The notes beneath the pieces are model-generated. The model saw only the letters and a list, made by a program, of their open reading frames with translations, did no database searches and had not been told where the DNA came from. A stretch of DNA of 64,000 bases from Paraspadella gotoi (Eukaryota > Chaetognatha): positions 3,069,061 to 3,133,060 of the forward strand of contig CM119271.1 in NCBI GenBank assembly GCA_051294375.1, read 5' to 3'. A program made the translations under genes and the position numbers. Within the stretch, counting starts at the first letter, position 1. Every line of letters begins with the position of its first letter. This document shows positions 53,592-64,000 of this stretch, one piece after another.

Positions 53592-54254
53592 AAAATCTCA
53601 GAGAAAGATAAACTTTTTTTCCTTTTATTAACTTTCGGTCTGCACGTCGCTTCATATTCGCACCTGGAATACGCTTTGAGGGATATTTGTTTTGATATTT
53701 TTTTTCAAAAAATCCTCGTTAAATGCAATGCATGCAAATATCGAGTTAATGCCAGCAAATTGAATTTTTGACAGTTCGGCATTCCTCTTAGTCAATTTTT
53801 GACCATGTTTTGACTATATTTAGTTACTGGTGTCAGTTTTTCAATGATATTTTTGTTTATATGTTTACATTTGTTATGAGACTTTACCGTGGAACCTGGA
53901 ACGTTAGTGAGAAAACGGTATCCCTCTTCTAAAAAATCTCAGGGAAAGGTTGTTTCCCCTCATTAGTTTACTAAAAATGTTTTTATTTTATTCTCTACGT
54001 TTCGCATCACATCCGCACCCGCACTTGAAAAAATTTGAAAAATGCAATACTGATATTTTTTGTCTATTTTTTATTATGGTGTTCAAAATAAATTCTGGGC
54101 TAACCGTTTAGCATTACTCATAAAGTCGCTTTTGACTTTTTGACATATTTACTAGTCACTGGTGTAAGTACTTTATTGATTATTGGTTAAACGTTTACAC
54201 TTTTCATGGCATACATTGATACTTTCAGGGCGTCTTTTTTCATAATAATCAAAG
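53592..54254. other. Spacer between RDH copy 2 and ATP synthase g
   Basis: Holds the RDH relic and duplicated 3' flanks. A pyrimidine-AG (54227-54228) precedes the next start codon by 26 bp. Confidence 0.5.
53889..53960 (+). pseudogene. Relic of a third RDH copy (last-exon tail and 3'UTR start)
   Basis: Downstream of copy 2 a 60-70 bp block aligns with the final 12 codons plus the start of the 3'UTR of copies 1 and 2. The frame still reads W-N-V-S-E-K-T-V-S-L-F-stop against [11 protein letters not shown]-stop. The similarity continues weakly into the 3' flank (AAATCTCAG.GAAAG; later TAGTCACTGGTGT). No earlier exon is present, so this is a truncated duplicate. Confidence 0.75.
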
Positions 54255-54741
54255 ATGGCATTAGTCAAAAAGGTGAGTTATAAAGATTATTTTGATTGAG
54301 GGATTTCACTTGTCAGGAAAAATGTTAAATTGCAAGGTTTTTCTCTTTAAATATAAATTCTGGGTTCAATTTTGAACAAGGTGATCGCGAACGCGAAGCC
54401 GCGACTGGCGCTTTTCAAGATTTACTGGAAGGAGGAACTGGCTCCGAGTCCTTCCGACATCGTCGGCAGTCTCAGAGCCGCCGGTGATCTCGGCATGTCC
54501 ATTTTGAAAGGTCGGCTGTAGCAAATATAGGTGTGAGGAATCCAAACTGAGGATATATAATTATATATACAAAATAGAGCAATATATATATGTCCAATAT
54601 GATTACCATACCTAAGGTCGCGTCCTTCTCAACACTATGTCGTCGGCGGCGACGAACGTTTTGATCGGAGCCGAGATCATGTGCTGGTTCTACGTCGGCG
54701 AAGTTATCGGGCGTTGTTCCCTCATTGGATATAACGTTTGA
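54255..54741 (+). CDS. ATP5MG: Mitochondrial ATP synthase subunit g
   Basis: Three exons, 54255-54272 (six codons), 54381-54510 and 54617-54741, give 90 aa, against 103 in human. The family core is visible: PRLALFKIYWKEELAPSP, then a single C-terminal membrane helix within NVLIGAEIMCWFYVGEVIGR that bears the G-x3-G dimerisation-type spacing typical of subunit g. It sits in the Fo part of complex V and helps dimerise the synthase and shape cristae. The next gene follows after 228 bp. Confidence 0.92.
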
Positions 54742-54969
54742 AACTTTTGGTCAACTTTGATGCCGCAGGACGCTGAAGCGAAAACTGAAGAAAGATGTTC
54801 TTCGCAGAATTATATTAAGTGGAAAAAAATATTTATCTATTGTTTTTCTTCAAACATTGTTTTTATTTTGACTTAGATTAAACTAAGCATATAGCATTGT
54901 TTCGGTCAATATTAACGCTATACAGTGGGAGGCCTGAAAAAAAAAAACAATAAAAAAACAGCCGCGAGA

Positions 54970-57106
54970 ATGAGACTCGGGACGGCGGCGTTTCGCGCCG
55001 GCTTAACGGTAATCTTGGCCAAACTGATCGCGGATTACCTCGATCGCGACAAACTCTCGCGACAGACGGATCTCGATCTTCTTTGCTTCCTCCACAAGTT
55101 GGGCTTTTTCCACTTGTGGTCGTCGCTCGTCGTCTTAGCCTTTGTTCTCAACGTGGTCACGGGCGAAGTTTCGTGGGTGGATCGATTGTGGAGCATCTTA
55201 CCGCCGATCTCGGCCTGGTTGATCGCTTTGCGAAAATTGCCGGTGGGTCAGCCAAGAGGAAGTTGCACGAAAAAAAATGCGGTTTTATGTTCGATTCTCG
55301 TTAAGGCATCTGAGCGGCGAAGAAATAATTGAGCGGGTGGTTTTAGTGGGCAGGCCGTCCTCTCAGTTACGCCTCATCCTCCCGCCCCCCCCTTCCAGAT
55401 CCTCCCTTCCAAACCTGGCGTCCGCCCCGATTACCTCCGCGACATCCGCCACTCCACTCTCAGCCTCGTCCAGACCGACAAACGTAACCCACTCCTCGTC
55501 GGCCTCGAGTTATTCGGCGCTTCTCTGGCCGACTGGATGCGGGATCCGGCAGACGCCGCCGGAAGGGTTGTCGCCGGATTGCATTTGGACTTTTGGGAAA
55601 CGAACGTGTTGTCCCTCTGCCTCGCTTCGCTCATCACGCTCTGGGGGCTGAGATTGTCCTACAATTTTTACAGAAAGGTGCGTAAGTGTTTTTATTTTAA
55701 AAAAATCATTTTTTTAAAATTACCAAAAAATTACCAATAATTGATTAAATTTGACGTCTGTTGTGGTTGAGTTTAAGGGGAATGTGTTTTTTTTTTTTTC
55801 CTTTTTTTTTTTCTATCAGGGCGGATACGCTAGAGGCGGCGAGGATTACCGATGGATCCGCGTCAGAAGTTGGTTCGGCATCGACTCTTCTCCGAATGGG
55901 TAAGACAAAGAGATCGAGTGCGTAATGAAACACGTTTGTTAATTCACATATGCCATCACCCACTCCCCCCCCCCCATCCCCATTTTAGAACTCCCGGCCT
56001 CTGCATTTTCGGCGACAGCGTCTTGGGTCGCAAGTTCGGCTCCTTGGTCGCTTTTCCCCTCTTCAACTTGATCTTCATTTGCTTTTTTAGTCTCTGGCTG
56101 CTGGTCATGGGAATTCCAGGTTCCGGGGGATAACTTAATCACGAGAAAAAAAAATTGCGCACATTAATTAAAAAAAATAGACTTTTTCGATCCCAGCCCC
56201 GTTGTGCACATTAAATTGCCCACATTAATTAAAAAATTGACTTTTTTCGATCCCAGCGCCGTTCCTTCGTCGCCTCCTGACGAATCCCGTGCTCCTTCCG
56301 TCCGATCTCCTCCTCTTCCTCCTCTTCGCCGCCCTCCTCCTCCTCGAAACGGCGGCGGATCAGCAGCAGTGGGAGTTTCACCGGAGAAAGGCCGACCGGT
56401 CGACCGAGCGCGTCGCTGGTAAGGTTTGGGGGGGGGGCGTGGTAAGGTCTTTTTGATTTGATTGATTAACGTTTCTTTCGCAGGCGACGCGACCTACGAT
56501 TCGTCTGACGACGAGACTCTCGGATTTCTGCGCTGCGGACTTTTCAGTTTTTCGCGTCATCCCAACTTTTTCGCCGAACTGTCGATGTGGTACGTAAAAC
56601 TGCCTTTCGTATATTTCGTATATTATATCGTATGGCACCGGGGAGACGTGTTTGATGCCCGGGGTGTGAGGCATCTCCCGACAGCTTTTGACCTGCTGTG
56701 ACCACCCCATGTCACTGGCGTGTTTATGCCGACACCATCACACTTTAACCAGCGTTACCGTGAGGGGATTGAACCCGGAACTCACGGTTGGTGAACGAGT
56801 ACTTAGCTGTCCAAGCAAATGGGACGAGCTGAGTTTCACCAAGCTATACGGGAGGCGAATTTAGAATTCGCCACACTCGTTAAAGGTTTTGAATTCAAAC
56901 TCTTTAGGTGGCTTGTTTATCTCCTTTCGGTCATGGACGGCCGACCCAACCTCTCGACGTACAACCTAACGATCTTCGGCGCCCTCTCGCTAACCAACGT
57001 CTTTCTCGGCAGCACGCCCATGACCGAGAATCTCTCGTGCGAAAAATACGGCGCCTTTTACGAAGAGTATCGGCGCAGAGTCGCGCGGATCGTGCCGTGG
57101 TCGTGA
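54970..57106 (+). CDS. DUF1295 / steroid 5-alpha-reductase-like multipass membrane protein
   Basis: Seven exons: 54970-55242, 55399-55677, 55820-55899, 55989-56119, 56257-56418, 56484-56589, 56908-57106. They give 409 aa. The first ATG in frame is used, since the open frame upstream begins at an acceptor-like CAG (54924-54925). Several membrane helices are seen, with DUF1295 signatures: EVSWVDRLWSILP, LITLWGLRLSYNFYRKGGY, GGEDYRW, LLETAADQQQW, LFSFSRHPNFFAE and WWLVYLLSV. The C-terminal half carries the NADPH-side SRHPNFF motif shared with steroid 5-alpha-reductases and isoprenylcysteine methyltransferases. The family's substrate in animals is not established. Intron 6 contains the second SINE-like copy. 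Confidence 0.88.
56650..56833 (-). repeat. tRNA-headed SINE-like element, copy 2
   Basis: Aligns along its length with 3966-4162 in the same orientation. The box B match on the minus strand (GGTTCAATCCC, 56765-56775) is intact. The box A region has decayed (TTGCTTGGACAG-like). It is inserted in intron 6 of the DUF1295 gene, antisense to it. Confidence 0.7.
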
Positions 57107-57449
57107 AGCGCAAGACTCCCCCCCCCCGTTTTTGTGATTTAGTCATTATTTTAAGGAATTCTCATATAGAAAATGCTCTAATTTGTTTTATTTTGGTTTC
57201 CTTATAATCCATTCCGATTTTGTTTTGGTTATGATTACGAGATTATTAATTGGCATTATAGAATATAGAACGATATAACAGGTTTTATTAGTTCTTTTTT
57301 ACTTCAAGTTACCCCAATAGTATATATAATTATATATCATTGATTTGAATCAGTTCCCACCTCGTTTACATTCATTCACTTTTAATTTCCAGTTATTTTA
57401 AATGAAATTCTCCACTTTATTTCCCGTCGCGCCTTCGTGATCGGCGAGG
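57107..57449. other. Intergenic region before the zinc-finger gene
   Basis: A/T-rich. A strong acceptor-like CTTTTAATTTCCAG (AG 57391-57392) lies 57 bp before the next start codon. No other feature. Confidence 0.5.
57391..57392 (+). promoter_or_regulatory. Candidate leader (trans-)splice acceptor before the zinc-finger gene
   Basis: Pyrimidine-rich tract ending AATTTCCAG, 57 bp upstream of the start codon at 57450, with no visible upstream exon. Confidence 0.4.
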
Positions 57450-60400
57450 ATGAACGATTCGCGCCTCTCATCTTCCCTCGACGCTCTCCGCCGACTCAAC
57501 GAGGAGACCCTCTCCCTTCTCCAGACGGAGAACCCCGCGCAGCGACTAAATAAACTCAAGAGGCTCAAGACCGGTTTAGAGCGAGTCTTGTCTTCGCTGG
57601 AGAATCAGAACGAGGAAGTCGGCGCCGGGAAATCTTTCGAAGACATCCCTTCCATCATCTCCAACACTCTCGTCCACGATTGGAAGGTGAATTTTGCCTC
57701 CAACTTTGCTGTGTTTGCTGCGTCTTTAAATCCCGACGATTTGTACGATTTGGCAGGGATGGTCGTTCCACGTGGAATCTTGCGACAAGTTTCATTTAAT
57801 TCACGTACTTTTTTCGCCTTCCGATCAAACGTCATTTTGTGATAAGGTCAGATTTACAATTTTGGATTTTCTTGCATTATCTTCTAAGTTATTATTATTA
57901 TGTATTAAGTTTTCAAGTTAAACCCTAACAGGCCGTGTCCTTGGAGAGAGACTCTGAAGAGCCGGAAAAGGTGGGCGTCCGCGTGATTCGCTTCGGCGAA
58001 CAAGCATTCAGCCATGACTCGGTTTTAATAGTCGATCTCCTCCATGCGCTCAACCCCATCCTGTCCGCCGTTCCCGTCAAAGTAAGACCCGTATGTGACA
58101 TTTTCTATTCTCATTGACAGTTATTGTTATCACTAACTATCTCTAATTGTCTTTTTCGCAGAGTGAACCGTTAGTGCCTGTGAGCGATCCATGGCCGGCG
58201 CCGGTCCCGACGCAGACGTTGCCTCCGGAACCCGTCTCGCCGGAGCCGTCCGAAGTCTTGCCCTTTTTTGACTCACCGAGAGATGTTCTCGAAGCAAATC
58301 GTCGTAAGTTTATATGATTTTTAAATGTATAATTTTGTAATAATTTAAAGAGTAAAACTTGTTTCGTTGTCTCAACAATGTCAGTCTCTTCGACTCCGTT
58401 CGCCCTCGACCGCGACGCCGACGACAACGAAGATGACGCCGCCTCTGATGCCGAGAACGTCGTCCATAGAGAGTCGGCGACGGCTCCGGAGGTGGGCCCG
58501 GCGAACAAGGCCGGGCCCCATCCTGTCGCCAAGGGCACGGGCGGTTCTCAGGCTAAGACTGCGAAGAGGAAAGTGGGTCGACCGAAGAAAGTGGAGGTCA
58601 AACTCGATCCCGATGAAGAGGATGAAAAGTAAGTACTACTAAAAAAATACTTAATATATGAGCTCCGTTGTAGTAATTTCTCCTCCGCCAGCATCGAGGA
58701 CTTCGCCTCCGCCTCCACCGAAGAATTGCTCGCCTCGACGGACGAGTGCCGACTCTGTGGCGCCTTGGTCGCCTTCGCCGAGGCCTCCAATCATTCCCTT
58801 TCCGCTCACGCTGACGCCCCGTCGACCTGCCTCTTCTGCGCCGATAACATCGAGGACGACGATCTCGAAGAACACGTCCGACTCAGTCACGCCCCCTCGC
58901 CGGCATTTTTTTGCGAATTTTGCGCCGCCGGGTTCTTTACCGACGTTGGTCTCGAAGCGCACCGGCGTCTGGATCACGGACGACGCGTTGGTGGTGGCGG
59001 CTCTCTTTCTCGCGGCGGCGGCGGCGGCAATGTTTCGTCGCGACTGAACGCCTGCGAAACGTGCGGCAAGGCCTTCGCCTTCGCTCACATGTTGCGGAAG
59101 CACAAACTGTATCGTCACGGGCTGGAGGGCGTGGAAGCGGAGAAAGAGAGAAGGAAAAGAAAGGCGTTGGACGGTGAGAGAAAAGAATTTTATACAGAAC
59201 ATTATGATCCAATTCGAAGTACAGCAGTTTAAAAAAAAACAGAATATCGATATTAAATGCTAACTTATTTTTCTTAGGAAAAAGAGGTAGACCGAAGACG
59301 ACAGTGAAGGAGGAAAAGATTCTGATGCAATCGTGTCGCGTTTGCGACCAACCTGTTGAATACAAGGACGCATTTAGGTAAACTCACAATGTACTTTGTA
59401 CGTATTTAAGAATTTTTTGAATGATCTTTAAACATCGAATTATTCCGGTTCCCCCCCCCTCATTTCAGTCACATGGCCAATGCTCACAATCGTGGCGACG
59501 AATGCCCCTTTTGTCCCGGCCTCTTCCGTAAACTGCAACGCCACATCTCCAAAGCTCACAATCCCAAACCGGCGTTGTACTGCGAAGTGTGCGGCGCCTG
59601 CTTCCGAACCCATTCCAGCCTCAAAGGACACCGACTCAATCAGCACTTCAAGGATCAAAAGTTACACGTTTGCGACATTTGCAGGTGAGATTCTTAAGAG
59701 ACCAAATACCATTCTTCTATTTATAACATTTATAACTAATTGAATCGACGACATCCCTTTAATCAGCACCTCCTTCGCCTTCGCCTACATGCTCAACAAT
59801 CACAAGCGCGCCTTGCACGAGGGCGTCAAAACGTCGGAGCAACCAAAGAACTTTTTGTGCGACGTCTGCAACCGGGCCTTTCGCACAAATGAGCTGCGTC
59901 GGCGACATCGATTGCGGGTCCACACTCCAGAGCTGGGTGAGAATTTTCTCATAAGACAATTTGAAATCGAAAAATTAGAATCCAATGAATCTATTATCAA
60001 ATAATCTAATCCCTTCCCCCTCCTCATCTCAGGAGAGTTCGTTTGCAAGGACTGCGGGAAAGTCATGACTGATCGACAGGGCTTCAACAACCACGTGCTC
60101 ATCCACAGCGAATCGCGCGACTTCGTGTGCGACGTGTGCAGCAAAGCCTTTCGCACGGGCAAGAATCTCCATCAGCACAAACTGTCTCACCAACCGCCGA
60201 AGCACGAGTGCCCCTATTGCCAAAAGAAGTTTATCTACGCCTGCGGACTTCGGTCTCATAAAAAGCAGGTGTGTTTGATTTTTAGAAGAACATACCAAAT
60301 AGACACCGGAAACTTTTTTTTGTGATTAATTAAAATTGTTTTTCAGGTCCACGAAAATCCCTCCGCCCTCAACTCGGCCGTCATCGCCGCCTCCCTCGCT

Positions 60401-60862
60401 GAAAATCTCCACGACGTCACTGGCGCGGGAAACAACCTCAGCGACGATGCGACTTCCGCTCTCGGACTCCACGCCACCTTGGAGGCCACCGTGCCCATAG
60501 TCGACCCGGCTCAGCCTCCTCCCCCCGTCTCCGTACCCTCGGGCGTCATCACCCACAACGACTTGCAAAAAGTCATGAATTCGCAGGAATTTCAAAAGGT
60601 CATGAACCCGGGCGACCTGACCTTGGCGCATCCGTTGAAGACGACCAACCACGGCCAGCTTCATCAACTGGAATTGGCTCCTTTTAGAAAGTTGGACGCC
60701 GCGGATTTATCGGCGTTGAGTAAGATCGACGCCAACGATTTGGCGCGGTTCCATCAACATCACGGCGACACGACCATGGGCAACGCGATGAAAGTCATTT
60801 TGCGGGACTCGCAAGAACTTCAGCAGCAAATCTCGCATCAAAATCCTCATTTGCGAGTTTGA
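57450..60862 (+). CDS. C2H2 zinc-finger protein with two AT-hooks
   Basis: Ten exons: 57450-57686, 57932-58081, 58162-58303, 58385-58628, 58692-59173, 59278-59377, 59469-59684, 59767-59936, 60033-60268, 60347-60862. They give about 830 aa. The N-terminal 80 residues are helical (LRRLNEETLSLLQTENPAQ). An acidic/Pro-rich region follows, then an AT-hook-like KRKVGRPKK and a second one, GKRGRPK. About 12 C2H2-type fingers follow in exons 5-9, for example CETCGKAFAFAHMLRKHKLYRH, CEVCGACF, CDVCSKAFRTGKNLHQH and CPYCQKKF, several with relaxed spacing. The C-terminal 170 residues are not finger-like. No KRAB, ZAD, SCAN or BTB domain is seen. Probably a DNA-binding transcription regulator; no one-to-one family name is recognised. 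Exon 5 may alternatively start at 58674 (six codons more, same frame). Confidence 0.85.
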
Positions 60863-62692
<1,830 letters not shown>

Positions 62693-63232
62693 ACGAATTT
62701 TTTGTTATGTAGTTTTGTTTTTCTTGTTGTTCCATCGCGCGGATTTCGAAAGGAGATGTCGTGCGGCCCTCGGATCCAGTTAATTTGGGTGAGGAGCATG
62801 AAAAGCCCGACCTTGGTCGGGTTGATATAATTTGTTTCGGCGGAGTCGAGACCGAAGCAGTTATCATTTTTGTTGCCGTTGTTTTTGTTGCTGCCATAGT
62901 TTGTTGTTTTTAAAATGCCAATGATTTATTTACAAATAATAAAGTGATTTAATACAATTTTACTAGATCACGGCCGACCAGAAGCCCGGATCGTTTTGAA
63001 TCGCCAACTTCATCTTCGTTCCTGTTTGTCATTTTAACATTCAGACTATTTCGAACGATTCCAAATGTGATATTAATTATTTCCACAATTTTACGTATTA
63101 TCTCGATCACCCAAAAGTTTATACAAGTCATATTTATGTGTGTAGTAATTTTATAGCCCAAAGATTTTACTGCAACAACGAAAATAAAGAACTCTAGATC
63201 GCGGCTAGAAAAAAAAATCGAATCGAGCGAAA
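62693..63232. other. Intergenic region before WBP2
   Basis: Contains AATAAA at 62938-62943 (likely DPM1). No coding frame is supported. Confidence 0.5.
62938..62943 (+). terminator. Poly(A) signal of DPM1
   Basis: AATAAA about 245 bp after the stop codon. Confidence 0.5.
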
Positions 63233-64000
63233 ATGGCTCTCAACGGGTCGCACCACGATACTGGCGGACTCGTCGTTTTTCTCGGCGAGAACATCCTTTG
63301 CTATCACGACGGTGTTGAATTGGACTTTGCCAAAACCGACGTAGCAACCATGGCGAAGGTGAGTGGGCCCGTTGGGGGGTATTTGCTTCTTAAAACGTTT
63401 CTTCTACTTCCTTTTTTCTGCGCCTGTTTGTGTCACCTACTTTCACTTCACTCTCCCCTCCTCCTCCCAGGGCACAAAAAAGGGTCGCGCTTACTTAACG
63501 ACGCATCGCGTGATTTTCGTGACCAAGGACACCCGCGACGCCCTAAAGTCCTTCTCTATGGGCTTCTGCTCCATGAAGAACGTCGAGTTGGAGCAGCCCA
63601 TCTTCGGCGCTAACTACCTGAAGGGCCTCGTCTCCGCCGAACCCGGCGGCAAGTGGACGGGCTGCGCCGAGTTTAAGATACGGTTCAACAAGGGAGGCTG
63701 CATAGAGTTCGGAACGGCGATGCTGAAGGTTTGTTCGTCACGATGGAACCGGTCACGAAACATGAGCGCGAAAGCCCCTTCTCATCGCGAAAATTTACAT
63801 ATCCCAGGCGGCGTCTATGGCCTCCCGATTCACCGGGCCCCAGTTCGCGCCCCCGCCCTACTCTTACGAGAACCAGAACGTGCAACCCGCGCAACCGTCG
63901 ATGTACGTTCCTCCACCGGGAGCGTACGGATGGGTCATGCACGACGAGTATCTTTATCCCCCGCCGACCTCCGGTGAGATTATAACGTACATTATAACAT
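63233..64000 (+). CDS. WBP2: WW domain-binding protein 2, 5' part (cut by window end)
   Basis: Exons 63233-63358, 63471-63728 and 63808-63973 are complete. The last ends at phase 1 and the intron runs off the window, so the 3' exons are missing. The N-terminal GRAM-type domain matches WBP2: MALN start, GTKKGRAYLTTHRVIFVTK, SMKNVELEQPIFGANYLKG, GGCIEFGTAML. Exon 3 begins the Pro/Tyr-rich tail with a PPPY motif (FAPPPYSYE), the ligand for WW domains of YAP, TAZ and NEDD4-type proteins. WBP2 acts as a transcriptional coactivator in Hippo/YAP and nuclear-receptor signalling. Confidence 0.92.

Noticed and set aside
54925-54969. Upstream extension of the DUF1295 protein beginning at 54925
   Set aside because: The frame starts with GTG right after an acceptor-like CAG and encodes a Lys/Asn run. 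The ATG at 54970 gives a normal family N-terminus.

Overview
This is a gene-dense animal (metazoan) nuclear window. Coding exons are G+C-rich and C-ending at third positions. They are cut by many short A/T-rich introns, mostly 50-350 bp, with GTGAG/GTAAG donors and CAG/TAG acceptors. The gene set is animal-specific: a p53-family factor, a type I TGF-beta receptor, MSL2, LSD1/KDM1A, hnRNP K, hnRNP A/B, EMC1, OMA1, WBP2. The compactness suggests a small invertebrate. I cannot fix the phylum from sequence alone. Every splice model below was built by hand by matching intron phase and family similarity.

Layout, left to right, all on the + strand: MARCHF5-like E3 ligase (413-1325); p53 family (1602-4941); KLHDC8-like kelch protein (5727-7816); KDM1A/LSD1 (8182-12446); activin/TGF-beta type I receptor kinase (13459-16109); a 2.1 kb A/T-rich gap; TMEM258 (18262-18902); OMA1 (19174-21907); an unrecognised Ser/Pro-rich protein with a Cys/His cluster (22070-24437); MSL2 (25055-28024); methionine sulfoxide reductase B (28586-29976); a 2.4 kb gap; intronless hnRNP K (32392-33561); a 2.6 kb gap with a long hairpin; EMC1 (36142-40667); an intronless Gly-rich/charged nuclear-type protein (41362-44376); hnRNP A/B (44797-47518); PDCD2 (47992-49845); two tandem retinol-dehydrogenase-like SDRs and the relic of a third (50009-53960); ATP synthase subunit g (54255-54741); a DUF1295/steroid-reductase-like membrane protein (54970-57106); a C2H2 zinc-finger protein (57450-60862); DPM1 (61470-62692); and the 5' part of WBP2 (63233 to the window edge).

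The most striking large-scale property is orientation. All 22 intact genes and the relic lie on one strand, often only 160-400 bp apart. Many start codons are preceded within about 100 bp by a polypyrimidine-AG acceptor that has no visible upstream exon. This is what operons with spliced-leader trans-splicing look like (known in several invertebrate phyla), but that is an inference that needs RNA evidence. The neighbours do not form one pathway. They mix chromatin/transcription, ER (EMC1, TMEM258, DPM1), mitochondrial (OMA1, ATP synthase g, MARCHF5) and RNA-binding functions, as housekeeping operons usually do.

Mobile or structured DNA is confined to introns and gaps: two copies of a tRNA-headed SINE-like family, a 72-nt tRNA-like sequence, a palindromic element with a hammerhead-like core in EMC1 intron 2, and a 48-bp-arm hairpin near 35.1 kb. 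I saw no CRISPR array, rRNA gene, intact transposase or reverse transcriptase.
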